Source: Bacillus benzoevorans
Lineage (GTDB): Bacteria; Bacillota; Bacilli; Bacillales; Cytobacillaceae
DNA: 44,200 nucleotides
NCBI RefSeq assembly: GCF_014207535.1
Contig: NZ_JACHGK010000026.1
Location: 1 to 44,200 of the forward strand
Reading direction: 5' to 3'
Shown: piece after piece, positions 30,511-39,153 of the stretch
How the letters are laid out: each line of letters starts with the position of its first letter
Position numbering within the stretch: position 1 is the first letter of the stretch
Notes under the pieces: generated by a model
Told to the model about the DNA's origin: nothing
What the model saw: the letters and a program-made list of their open reading frames with translations, nothing else
The model's database searches: none
Program-made: the position numbers and the translations under genes

Positions 30511-31565
30511 TCCGCTAACGCCCCCATTAATGTGTCATTTTCCACACGGCCCCTTACAGCAAAGCGAAGCCACTTTGCCTCCAAACCCGGGAAATTAAAG
30601 GTATGACGGGGAACGATTCCTTTTTGCAGCAAGTACGCAAATAAGGGGTATTGATCGCCAAGCTCCATATCCTGCAGCAAATAGAAGTTCACCCTTGACG
30701 GGGAATAGGCAAAACGATTTTTCTTATAAAAAGAAAACAGCCGCTCCCGCTCCAGAGCGATTAAGCCCTGGGTTCTTTTTATATAGTCATCTTCCTCAAG
30801 ACAGAGAGTTCCTGCGGCAAGAGCGACCCCGTTCACACTCCAATGAGACTGATAGGCTGCCAGACTCTCGATTCTTTCTTTGCTGCTCATCGCAAAGCCT
30901 AAGCGCAAGCCGGGGATAGCGAACATTTTGGTTAAGGAACGAAGAATGAGCAGCTGCTCCGATTCCTTTAATAACGGTACAAGCGTCTCATACTCCACGA
31001 CAAAATCATAAAAGGCCTCATCGACAATGAGCAGGCAGTTTTGTTTCTTGCATTCTTGCAATAGTTCTATTACTATATTCCGTGAAAAATAAACCCCCGT
31101 TGGATTATTTGGATTGCAAAGAAAGACTGCATCCGTATGAGAAAGTCTTTCCAATAGCCGTGGAAAGTTCAATTCCCCGCTATCATCCAGTGCAAAATAT
31201 TCAATTTGACAGTTATTTACACGGCAGGCCTGTTCATATTCTGAAAATGCCGGTTCCACAATCACAACCTGTTTTCCGGTCAGCATTCTGCCGAGTAAAC
31301 TAATCAGTTCAGCACCGCCGTTTCCAATTAAGATTTGTTCCTCCTCTACCCCTTCCCGCTCAGCAATCCTTGCCTTCAACGATGCCGCATGCGGATCGGG
31401 GTACTGGCTAATCCCTTGGAAAAACTCTGACCAATGATTCTTTAAAGAATCAGGCGGTCCGAGAGGATTAATATTGGCGCTAAAGTCTAGTATCCTCTCC
31501 GGCTGTTTCAAGCCTGCTGCTTCATATAAATAATGCGGGTTAGACCCATGTGACGGCCATTTCAA
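30480..31565 (-). CDS. cobD: Threonine-phosphate decarboxylase CobD
   Basis: 361 residues, fold-type I PLP enzyme of the class II aminotransferase family. The block LDFSANINPLGPP is typical of CobD, the substrate loop is CNPNNPTGVYFS, PLP Asp/Tyr are in VDEAFYDF and the PLP Lys is in SLTKMFAIPGLRLGF. It decarboxylates L-threonine-O-3-phosphate to aminopropanol phosphate, which CbiB attaches to cobyric acid. I chose TTG (LKWPSHGSNP) 6 nt after GGAGGGG; an upstream ATG adds 13 residues inside cbiB. It overlaps cbiB by 26 nt. Confidence 0.93.
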   Translation of the reverse strand: MKWPSHGSNPHYLYEAAGLKQPERILDFSANINPLGPPDSLKNHWSEFFQGISQYPDPHAASLKARIAEREGVEEEQILIGNGGAELISLLGRMLTGKQVVIVEPAFSEYEQACRVNNCQIEYFALDDSGELNFPRLLERLSHTDAVFLCNPNNPTGVYFSRNIVIELLQECKKQNCLLIVDEAFYDFVVEYETLVPLLKESEQLLILRSLTKMFAIPGLRLGFAMSSKERIESLAAYQSHWSVNGVALAAGTLCLEEDDYIKRTQGLIALERERLFSFYKKNRFAYSPSRVNFYLLQDMELGDQYPLFAYLLQKGIVPRHTFNFPGLEAKWLRFAVRGRVENDTLMGALAEWRSNHRSSL

Positions 31566-32505
31566 ACAGAACCCCTCCAAGCCATAAAAGTAGTAGAAAA
31601 CCAACCACCGTGCTGAATAAAATAGAATTCATTTTCGTAATGTCATATCTTTTTAGAGGATGAAGAGGGTCCCCCATTAAAGCACGGTTCGAGACCATTC
31701 CTTTATATGTATTCCTGCCTCCTAACTGCACGCCAAGCAGGGCGGCAGCAGCAGCCTCACACCACCCGCTGTTCGGGCTGGGATGCTTTTTGGCATCGCG
31801 GAATAATATCCTCCACGCTGCCCGAGCCGTAGTTTTGCGCGGATGATTAACTAACAGCATCACGAACCCCGTCAAGCGGCTTGGAATCCAATTGGCAACA
31901 TCATCCATCCGCGCGGAGGCCCAGCCAAATTGGGCAAAGCGCTCATTTTTATAGCCAACCATCGAATCACATGTATTGACAGCCCGGTAAAGCAGTGCCA
32001 GCGGCGCACCGCCGATGAAAGCCCAGAACATCGGAGCTGTCACACCATCACTCGTATTTTCTGCAACGGTTTCAACGGTCCCGCGGACAATCTCACTTTC
32101 ATCTAAATCCGCTGTATCGCGGCCGACAATATAAGAGAGCTTCTTTCTTGCCTCATGTAAATCATCCTGCTCGAGCGGCTGATAGACTTCCATTGCGGCA
32201 TCCCGCAGGCTTTTACGGGCCATTGTCGTCGCGATGAGAATGCTTTCGACGGCAATCCCGGCCAGCGGATGAATCTTATAGGCAAGGAAACAAGCCGACC
32301 ATGACAGGACAAGAACTATACTAAGCACAACGAAGAGCATCAGGACTCCCTTTCCTTTCTGATGCTTCCCCTTATTCCAGCGCTTCTCCAATCTCGCAAT
32401 AAGGGCGCCGATCCATTTCACCGGATGGGGCCAGGAAGGCGGATCACCGATAAAGAAGTCAATTACAAATGCCATCGTAATCGCAAACAAATGCTGCATG
32501 ATCAT
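31540..32505 (-). CDS. cbiB: Adenosylcobinamide-phosphate synthase CbiB
   Basis: 321 residues, membrane protein with four to five helices. Family blocks FVIDFFIGDPPSWPHPVKWIG, IVRGTVETVAENTSDGV (just after YIVGRDT) and PSPNSGWCEAAAAALLGVQL are present. It joins aminopropanol (phosphate) to cobyric acid. The start ATG overlaps the stop codon of the btuD-cbiZ gene by 4 nt (ATGA), with AGGAGGG upstream. Called CobD in the Pseudomonas naming, which is not the same as the CobD next to it. Confidence 0.94.
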   Translation of the reverse strand: MIMQHLFAITMAFVIDFFIGDPPSWPHPVKWIGALIARLEKRWNKGKHQKGKGVLMLFVVLSIVLVLSWSACFLAYKIHPLAGIAVESILIATTMARKSLRDAAMEVYQPLEQDDLHEARKKLSYIVGRDTADLDESEIVRGTVETVAENTSDGVTAPMFWAFIGGAPLALLYRAVNTCDSMVGYKNERFAQFGWASARMDDVANWIPSRLTGFVMLLVNHPRKTTARAAWRILFRDAKKHPSPNSGWCEAAAAALLGVQLGGRNTYKGMVSNRALMGDPLHPLKRYDITKMNSILFSTVVGFLLLLWLGGVLFEMAVTWV

Positions 32506-33977
32506 CCGAGCATCGCCCTCCTCTTACTGCTTTTCCCGATCGCTTCACGAGTACATTCATAAATCCCTTTGCCAATCAGTTTCCCAAGCGGTGCGATCGA
32601 ACCGGCAAATTCAAAATGTTTCCCCGTTTGTGAAGCAGCAATGAGAATGCTGTCTGTTGAAGTGCCTGTTGCCAATGTTCCGGTCTGCGGATCTTTAATT
32701 TCTAACTCATGCATCACCTTCACTTTGGCCTCTGTTGCCGTCATAATCGCTTGAATAAATGCTTCTTCCGTCAATTCTCCATTGACAAAGATCCACGAAT
32801 TGATTGTTCCTTGTCTGATCGGGTAGCTGGATGAATAGCTGTTCGATACATCTACGGCATTCCCAACACCAGCCGTCACGACAAATAAGACAGACCAGCC
32901 ATCTTCCTCGTACAAACGATACACGACATCCTGCACGTTTACAGCGGTCATCATGCCAACGGTTTCCGAAGGTTCAAAACCATTTTCTCTAAGAAAATCA
33001 GCCATTTCTTTCCGATGGTCGCTGCAATTATAATTCCGGTCTACATGGCGGTTGACGAATGTCTTATGCCAGCCGGTTCCAGCACCAATGACACCGGAGG
33101 ACATCGTCCTGAGGGCAGCAGGTGCACGGAGTACAACAATATCATCCAACACCTTGACACACTCCTCCGTAATACATTCCGGCACCACGACGCTTTCGTT
33201 CATTTCCGGGAGCAGCATGATTTGCGGTGCCGGTACCTTCGGATGGGGCTGCCGGGCAATTTTGGTATGGTAAACGACTTCAATTCTTTCCTGCCTTAAC
33301 ACTTCATCCGGGATATCACAGCTAATCACCTTCCCATTTTCGAGGAGCAGCAGCCGATCACAATAAAGACCGGATAAATTTAGATCATGGAATATGGAAA
33401 TCACCGTTAATCCCTGTTCATGCGTCCATCTTTTAATCAGGTCAAATAATTCCTTTTGATAGGACAAATCAAGGTGGTTGGTCGGCTCATCGAGGAGCAG
33501 AATTTCCGGTTCCTGGGCAAGGGCCTGCGCTAAAAACACCCGCTGCCGTTCTCCTCCTGAAAGAAACTGGATCGACTGATGCTGCATGTCAGCAACCCCG
33601 GTCCAATTCATGACGCTTTGAACCACCTCTTCATCTTCGCTGCTCCATTCTTTAAAAAACCCCTTTTGGTGGGCATAGCGCCCAAGTGATACGGTTTCCT
33701 TCACCGTATAGGAAAACGCCTCCGATGTATGCTGGGACAGGATGGCCATCATCTTGGCCAGGCTCTTTGGGCTATACGACTTGAGAGAATGCCCATTCAG
33801 CGTAACGTTTCCCCGCTGATAGGGCAGGATTCCGCTAATCATTTTCAATAATGTCGTCTTCCCGCTCCCATTTGGACCGAGGATGCCAAACAGCTCTCCC
33901 TTTTTGACTGTTAACGAAACATCCTCCAGCACACACTCACTTCCGTAGCCGCCATACATATGCTCAATTTCCAACAC
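32502..33977 (-). CDS. btuD: Corrinoid ABC ATPase fused to CbiZ amidohydrolase
   Basis: 491 residues, two domains. Residues 1-250 are a BtuD/FecE-type ATPase with Walker A GPNGSGKTT, signature LSGGERQRV, Walker B LLLDEPTNHLD and IFHDL. Residues about 270-490 are a CbiZ (adenosylcobinamide amidohydrolase) domain, e.g. RTMSSGVIGAGTGWHKTFVN, then TAGVGNAVDVSN, ATGTSTDSILIA and PLGKLIGKGIYE. CbiZ cuts off the lower-ligand arm of incoming corrinoids so they can be rebuilt. B. subtilis YvrA has a similar fused layout as I recall. It lies 3 nt after btuC and before cbiB with an ATGA overlap. Confidence 0.92.
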   Translation of the reverse strand: MLEIEHMYGGYGSECVLEDVSLTVKKGELFGILGPNGSGKTTLLKMISGILPYQRGNVTLNGHSLKSYSPKSLAKMMAILSQHTSEAFSYTVKETVSLGRYAHQKGFFKEWSSEDEEVVQSVMNWTGVADMQHQSIQFLSGGERQRVFLAQALAQEPEILLLDEPTNHLDLSYQKELFDLIKRWTHEQGLTVISIFHDLNLSGLYCDRLLLLENGKVISCDIPDEVLRQERIEVVYHTKIARQPHPKVPAPQIMLLPEMNESVVVPECITEECVKVLDDIVVLRAPAALRTMSSGVIGAGTGWHKTFVNRHVDRNYNCSDHRKEMADFLRENGFEPSETVGMMTAVNVQDVVYRLYEEDGWSVLFVVTAGVGNAVDVSNSYSSSYPIRQGTINSWIFVNGELTEEAFIQAIMTATEAKVKVMHELEIKDPQTGTLATGTSTDSILIAASQTGKHFEFAGSIAPLGKLIGKGIYECTREAIGKSSKRRAMLG

Positions 33978-33980
33978 AGT

Positions 33981-35039
33981 TTAAGCCCCCCTTTCCTTGC
34001 TTTTACTTCTTAGTAAAATCAGTCCAAATACCGGTGCGCCGATAATAGCCGTAATCACACCAATTGGAAGTTCCAATGGAGAAATAATCGTTCTCGCCAC
34101 AAGATCGGCCAAAATCAAAAATCCGGAACCGGCTAAAAGCGATAATGGCAGTAAATGCTTATGATCCGGACCCCACAAGAGCCTCGTTAAATGGGGAATA
34201 ACCAGACCGACAAACCCGATCGTACCTGATACCGATACGGCCGCTCCTGTTAAAATCGATCCAGCTGATAATATCAGCAGTTTTCGCCCTTTCACATTTA
34301 CCCCTAAGGCTTGAGCCCGTTCTTCCCCAAATGACATCGCATTCAATTCACTTGCATTGAAAAATAAAAGCAGCGAGCCGATGAGAAAAAACGGGAGGAT
34401 GATGATAATATAATCCCAGCCCCGCATCGAGACACTTCCGAGCAGCCAGCTAATAATCTGCCGCAGCTCATCTCCGGTTAAAGCAATCATCAACGAAATA
34501 AATGCACCTAGAAAGGAACTAAAGATAATCCCCGTTAAGATAATCGTTTCTACTTTCAGCAATCGATCTATTTTTTGTGCAAAAAACAAAACCACTATGA
34601 TCGTTAAAAACGAACAGATAACGCTCATAAACGGCAGTGTAAAGGATCCGATAATTGGAAGGGATAGGTGCAGAAACAATGTGATGACGGCTCCGACTGA
34701 GGCACCTGATGAGACGCCGAGTGTATAGGGGTCAGCGAGTGGATTTCTCAATAATCCTTGAAAGGCGGCTCCTGCAATCGCAAGAGACGCCCCTACAAGA
34801 CCTGCTAATATCACCCTCGGCACACGAATATTGAGAACAATATTCGTGTACATTGGATCAACTGATTCTGGAGAATAACGGAAAATCTCCGAACTAATAA
34901 TTTGCATAATATCCCAGACCGGCACATGCACGGTACCAATGGATATCGCCATTATCATCGATACAATTAAAAAAGCAAACGCAAGGCAAAAAGCTGTTCC
35001 TTTATTATTTAAAAATTTCCGGATATACCGCTTTGGCAA
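33981..35039 (-). CDS. btuC: Corrinoid ABC transporter permease BtuC
   Basis: 352 residues, FecCD/BtuC family permease with about ten hydrophobic helices. It has family blocks RVPRVILAGLVGASLAIAG, FQGLLRNPLADPYTLGVSSG, the ATPase-contact region GEERAQALGVNVKGRK and the C-terminal GFVGLVIPHLTRLLWGPDH. The start is a TTG nine nt after GGAG. It overlaps the end of btuF by 35 nt. It forms the membrane channel for BtuF-delivered corrinoids, driven by the BtuD domain of the next gene. Confidence 0.92.
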   Translation of the reverse strand: MPKRYIRKFLNNKGTAFCLAFAFLIVSMIMAISIGTVHVPVWDIMQIISSEIFRYSPESVDPMYTNIVLNIRVPRVILAGLVGASLAIAGAAFQGLLRNPLADPYTLGVSSGASVGAVITLFLHLSLPIIGSFTLPFMSVICSFLTIIVVLFFAQKIDRLLKVETIILTGIIFSSFLGAFISLMIALTGDELRQIISWLLGSVSMRGWDYIIIILPFFLIGSLLLFFNASELNAMSFGEERAQALGVNVKGRKLLILSAGSILTGAAVSVSGTIGFVGLVIPHLTRLLWGPDHKHLLPLSLLAGSGFLILADLVARTIISPLELPIGVITAIIGAPVFGLILLRSKSKERGA

Positions 35040-35976
35040 CTTCCTCTACTCCTTCAACAAGCCGTGGACCGGAACGTGTAACAGTATCAGAATCAACGTC
35101 TACAATGTGTTTGTTTTTCACAGCGTCTAGATTCTGCCATCCCTCACGACCAGTCACCATTCCCACTGGATCCTCGATATAAAATCCATAAGTTGTAAGA
35201 ATAACATCTGGATTAGCAGCAATAATTGCCTCCTGATCAATAGAAGGCCAGCCTTCTTCTTTCACAACGTTCTCCGCATGAATGATATCAAGCATTTCAT
35301 TCATGAAAGTGCTTGTCCCTGCGGCATAAAGCGGATCTGGTGATACTTCAATATATACCTGCTTCTTGTCCTCTTCTTTAATACCGGCAGCTTTTTCTTT
35401 TATTTCGTCTACTTTAGCCTTCATATCAGCAACAATGGTTTCAGCTTCTTCCTTCGTACCTGTTGCTGTTCCAACCATATTTATCGCCTTATACACATCA
35501 GCAAAGCTTGTTGCATCATTCACGACAAGTACAGTAATGCCCGCATCTCGAAGCTGCTGCAATCCGTCTGCAGAACTTCCCATTGCCTGTCCGCCAAAGC
35601 CAAGAACAAGGTCCGGCTTTAATGAAATAATTTTCTCAATATTAAATTCCATCCCGCCGACTTTTTCCTTTTCCTTTACTTCTTCCGGATAATTATCATT
35701 GTCTGTTACACCAACTATTTTCCCGCCCAAACCTAATGCAAAAGCAATTTCCGTATTGCTCGGCATCAGCGAGACAATCTTTTCCGGTTTCTCCTCAATA
35801 ACAACCTCTTTATCGGCAGCATCTTGAATGGTAACAGGAAAAGCCCCATTTTCTGCCTGCTCTGTTTTGGCTGTTTTGTCATTTCCTTTTACTTCTTTCT
35901 TATCCGCCGCTCCGCAGCCTGCCACTACAAAGATAGAAAGCAGCAAGATAAACAATAATGAGTAAATTTTTCTCAA
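35005..35976 (-). CDS. btuF: Corrinoid-binding lipoprotein BtuF
   Basis: 323 residues. Signal peptide with lipobox FVVAGC (Cys near residue 21), so it is a lipid-anchored solute-binding protein. The class III binding fold has two lobes (VSLMPSNTEIAFALGLGGKI, then NVVKEEGWPSIDQEAI) joined by a long helix. The start is TTG, 8 nt after AGGAGG. It is the first gene of the cobalamin operon and follows the B12 riboswitch and its terminator. It captures cobalamin and related corrinoids outside the membrane. Confidence 0.93.
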   Translation of the reverse strand: MRKIYSLLFILLLSIFVVAGCGAADKKEVKGNDKTAKTEQAENGAFPVTIQDAADKEVVIEEKPEKIVSLMPSNTEIAFALGLGGKIVGVTDNDNYPEEVKEKEKVGGMEFNIEKIISLKPDLVLGFGGQAMGSSADGLQQLRDAGITVLVVNDATSFADVYKAINMVGTATGTKEEAETIVADMKAKVDEIKEKAAGIKEEDKKQVYIEVSPDPLYAAGTSTFMNEMLDIIHAENVVKEEGWPSIDQEAIIAANPDVILTTYGFYIEDPVGMVTGREGWQNLDAVKNKHIVDVDSDTVTRSGPRLVEGVEEVAKAVYPEIFK

Positions 35977-36076
35977 TTACATTTCCTCCTCGTCATAAAA
36001 TCAGTACATGCTCTAAACCAACCGTCACTGAACTGCCGACTTGTTTATAAACGGCCGTTTCCAGGAAAAGAATCCA

Positions 36077-36107
36077 TAAAAAAACATCTCCACAAACTGG
36101 GAGATGC
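36077..36107 (-). terminator. Riboswitch-controlled terminator before btuF
   Basis: On the minus strand GCATCTCC-CAGTTTGT-GGAGATG followed by TTTTTTT. It lies between the cobalamin aptamer and the btuF start, so the switch most likely works by premature termination. Confidence 0.85.
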
Positions 36108-36192
36108 AGGGCTGCTAGATAAATTCCAATAAAATTAAGACTAGACATCACCGTACATCCCCCGTTCCTCGCGGGTTATTTTGTACATAGAA

Positions 36193-36358
36193 AATCAGGC
36201 AGGTCTCCTGGCTTATGGTTATTGCTTCCTGTCCCTTCCCATGCATTTTGCACAGTGGATCATACAAGTCACTACCATTTACAGTGGCGGGACCGCGTTG
36301 GCTTTTCACCAACTTCCCTATTAAGTCTTAAATAAGACACCCTTTTTCCGTATGAAAT
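36193..36358 (-). promoter_or_regulatory. Cobalamin (B12) riboswitch aptamer
   Basis: On the minus strand the aptamer shows GGGAAGTTGGTGAAAAGCC, AACGCGGTCCCGCCACTGTAA and the B12 box AGCCAGGAGACCTGCCT, in order and with normal spacing. This is a standard adenosylcobalamin-class switch, controlling the whole btuF-to-pduO operon. High B12 would favour the downstream terminator. Confidence 0.97.
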
Positions 36359-36372
36359 TTTCCGTTGGCAAC

Positions 36373-36402
36373 ATTATATCACTGGAGATATAATTTGACA
36401 GT
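36373..36402 (-). promoter_or_regulatory. Promoter of the cobalamin operon
   Basis: On the minus strand CTGTCA, a 17-nt spacer and TATAAT (36373-36378). Transcription would start about 10 nt before the aptamer begins. Confidence 0.65.
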
Positions 36403-36430
36403 CTTTTATTTTTCAATGAATTATACTACA

Positions 36431-37204
36431 TTAATTAGAACGCATTTTCCATTCCCGTGTCTTTTTATCAAAAATTAATTTGGCTTCACACGGATGCTTA
36501 ACGCTTTTTTCATATTCTTCATACATATCATCCATGTTGGCAAAATCACCAATCACCCAAATAGGGAGCTCAATTCGCAGCCGGTTTTGCGTCATTCCCT
36601 TTAAGGAAAGGACCATTCCTTCCTTCATTAACGACTTCAACGAAAGGATGAGATGCATGTCAACTTCGGGATAGCTTCTTTTCCTTTTGATCCCTAAGAT
36701 GTTTTTTTCCGGTCTGGCATAACCAAGTTTCATGGAAATAACCTGACTTGCTAGATGATAAAAATCAGTTAAATCACGATAATAGGTTTTGTTAAACCAT
36801 CCATCATCATGCGCCAAATAGACATAGCGGTTGCCTAAATAGCTGTAAAATGGCAGTTTTAAATGTTCTTTCACATGCCCAAGGTACAGCAGTTCGGCCA
36901 AAGCCTGCCCGGGGAGTTCATTTAAGCCGTCCATTTCTTCAAAGTCAATCCAGCAAAAATCACCGTAGTTATATACTTCATCATCGACAAGCTTCATAAT
37001 TCTTTTCCTTGGGACATAATCGAGCATCGTGTGCATATTGAAATCGCTGTCCTCAAAGCTGTGCTTGAGAAGAAGCAAATGATTAAGCGTATCAGATAAA
37101 GATAGGACAAATTCAAAGAATTCAATCCCATAGGACAGCACATATTGATTTTTTTCATTTAAATGGACATAGATCACATCTCGTATGTCAGAATTTCTTT
37201 TCAA
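36431..37204 (-). CDS. Conserved Bacillus hypothetical protein
   Basis: 257 residues, no signal peptide or membrane helix. Rich in aromatic and acidic residues, with segments FCWIDFEEMDGLNELPGQ, AELLYLGHVKEHLKLPFYS and YVYLAHDDGWFNKTYYRDL. I recall similar proteins of unknown function in other bacilli (sometimes mis-annotated as oxalate:formate antiporter), but cannot name a family. The ATG start has a possible GAGTT site only. It stands alone between the cobalamin operon and mgtE, with the cobalamin operon promoter directly behind its stop codon and no clear terminator between. Confidence 0.7.
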   Translation of the reverse strand: MKRNSDIRDVIYVHLNEKNQYVLSYGIEFFEFVLSLSDTLNHLLLLKHSFEDSDFNMHTMLDYVPRKRIMKLVDDEVYNYGDFCWIDFEEMDGLNELPGQALAELLYLGHVKEHLKLPFYSYLGNRYVYLAHDDGWFNKTYYRDLTDFYHLASQVISMKLGYARPEKNILGIKRKRSYPEVDMHLILSLKSLMKEGMVLSLKGMTQNRLRIELPIWVIGDFANMDDMYEEYEKSVKHPCEAKLIFDKKTREWKMRSN

Positions 37205-37521
37205 CTCGAAACCCCCATATGTAAAGCGTAAGCATGTTTGTTCCTTTTTTCAAAAACAGCCGCACCTTGAATAATACCATCTGCTTCTATCATAGCAAAT
37301 AAGCAGTAAAAGATCTTAAATAAATTATATTTATTATTGGGACACTAAGTACGATTTTGCTTTATCAGAATAAATGTAAATTTCTCTGTTTCTCATGTCT
37401 ACACTCTTTCCAATTCAGAAGATTGACATATACTAACTTATCATTGTCATTTCCGTTTAATTAAAACCAAAGTATTACAAAACTATCATTTCAATTAAGT
37501 TAATATTTCCTTATAATAATC

Positions 37522-37547
37522 ATGATAATAATCATGATTATTATCAT
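37522..37547. promoter_or_regulatory. Perfect 26-bp palindrome upstream of mgtE
   Basis: ATGATAATAATCATGATTATTATCAT is its own reverse complement; described in halves, ATGATAATAATCA then TGATTATTATCAT. It lies about 70 bp upstream of the mgtE start. The TGATAAT...ATTATCA ends look like Fur-family boxes with a wider centre. It may bind a metalloregulator or form a hairpin in the leader. Confidence 0.6.
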
Positions 37548-37619
37548 AGCAGAGCTAAATTTACGGAAACACACCTTCTCATAAAACAAGACTTTTCCGG
37601 TGGAAGGAGAGTGAGAATT

Positions 37620-38978
37620 TTGATTCAGAATATGACAGAAAATCAAATCACACTGTATATCATTAAGGCATTAAAGGAAAATAAACAAAAAGATCTGGAT
37701 GCTATTCTGGATGAATTGCAGCCATATGATATTGCTCAAATTTATGAAGATCTGCCGGAAAAGCATCGAACCCGCTTTTTACTGCATTTTAATATCGATT
37801 CACTTGCTGATCTAATGGAAGAACTGAGCACAGAAGAACAACTCGATGTTCTGAGCAAGCTTGGTATTGAAAAAACAAGCAAAGTTCTCGATGAAATGGA
37901 TAACGACGACGTAGCTTCCATGCTGCATGAACTCTCTCCGGAGAAAATGAAAATTCTATTATCAGGGATGAAAAAGTCGGAATCCAAAATTGTCCAGGAC
38001 ATTATGAATTATCCCCCTGAGACAGCAGGACGGTTAATGACAAACCGCTTTGTCTGGATTCGCGATTATTTTACGGTTAGAGATGCGGTCGATAAACTAA
38101 AAATCTTTGCCGAATTTGCTGAAACCATCAACTATTTATATGTCATCGATCAAGAGCGGAAACTCGTTGGGGTTGTCTCCTATCGCGACTTGCTTATTGC
38201 CGAACCCGATGAAAAGATCCGTAACATTATGTACGAGCGGGTCCTTTCTGTATTAGATACAATCGACCAGGAAGAAGTGGCCAGAATGATTGAGCGCTAT
38301 GACTTTCTCGCTATTCCAGTGGTAAACGAAGAAAGTATGTTAATGGGAATTGTGACCGTCGATGATATTATCGATGTCGTCATCCAAGAAGCAACAGAAG
38401 ATATTGAAAAGCTCTCGGCATCAGGGAAAGCGATTGACTTTGATACAAAATCAATCGTTGCCGCTTACCGCCGTCTCCCATGGCTTATCCTGCTCCTGTT
38501 TATTGGGGTGGTGTCAGGCAGCATTATCAGCGGATATCAGAAAACATTGTCTCTCGTCGTTCCGCTTGCTTACTTTATGCCAATGATTTCAGGCATGACC
38601 GGGAATACAGGGACACAATCGCTGGCTGTTGTGGTCCGTGGTCTTTCCTACAATGATTTAGATAAAAAGGCTATTTTCAAACTGATTATGCGGGAATTTA
38701 TCGTTGGCTTTATCATTGGGTTAATATGCGGCATTATTATCGCCATTATTGCCTTTGTCTGGCAAGGGAACCCCGTACTCGGATTTGTTGTCGGTTCTTC
38801 CCTTTTCCTGACTTTGATTATCGGAACTTTGGCCGGCACGATTATTCCAATCTTTCTTTACCGCATGAACATTGACCCTGCCGTTGCCTCTGGACCGCTT
38901 ATCACCACTTTGAATGATATTATTTCATTATTTATTTACTTTGGAATTGCCACGATGTTTATTGAAAAATTAATGTAG
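37620..38978 (+). CDS. mgtE: Magnesium transporter MgtE
   Basis: 452 residues. An N-terminal superhelical domain (residues 1-125), two CBS domains (about 135-250, e.g. VVSYRDLLIAEPDEKIRNI and IPVVNEESMLMGIVTVDDII), a connecting helix, and a five-helix membrane domain with the pore block MPMISGMTGNTGTQSLAVVV. It lets Mg2+ enter, gated by the cytosolic domains. I chose TTG (LIQNMTENQ), matching B. subtilis MgtE which begins similarly, about 9 nt after AAGGAG; a GTG 9 nt upstream sits inside the ribosome site. No M-box Mg riboswitch is visible upstream, but a 26-bp palindrome is. Confidence 0.93.
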   Translation: MIQNMTENQITLYIIKALKENKQKDLDAILDELQPYDIAQIYEDLPEKHRTRFLLHFNIDSLADLMEELSTEEQLDVLSKLGIEKTSKVLDEMDNDDVASMLHELSPEKMKILLSGMKKSESKIVQDIMNYPPETAGRLMTNRFVWIRDYFTVRDAVDKLKIFAEFAETINYLYVIDQERKLVGVVSYRDLLIAEPDEKIRNIMYERVLSVLDTIDQEEVARMIERYDFLAIPVVNEESMLMGIVTVDDIIDVVIQEATEDIEKLSASGKAIDFDTKSIVAAYRRLPWLILLLFIGVVSGSIISGYQKTLSLVVPLAYFMPMISGMTGNTGTQSLAVVVRGLSYNDLDKKAIFKLIMREFIVGFIIGLICGIIIAIIAFVWQGNPVLGFVVGSSLFLTLIIGTLAGTIIPIFLYRMNIDPAVASGPLITTLNDIISLFIYFGIATMFIEKLM

Positions 38979-38982
38979 CTTA

Positions 38983-39021
38983 AAAAACCAGCACGACGCT
39001 AACCGTTCATGCTGGTTTTTA
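38983..39021 (+). terminator. Terminator after mgtE
   Basis: AAAAACCAGCA / TGCTGGTTTTT with a 16-nt loop and T-rich end on the plus strand; may also work in reverse. Confidence 0.88.
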
Positions 39022-39153
39022 TGTTTCTATTCTTTTTTATTTATTTTTGCAAAAAGAAACGAAATGACTATGAAAATCGTATATATTAGAGTATAAGTAT
39101 GTCACTCCATTTGGTTTATAATGGAAACCGGGAAGAAAAAGGTGTGGTTTTAA

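Noticed and set aside
37205..37619. M-box magnesium riboswitch before mgtE
   Set aside because: None of the conserved M-box segments could be found in the 400-nt upstream region.
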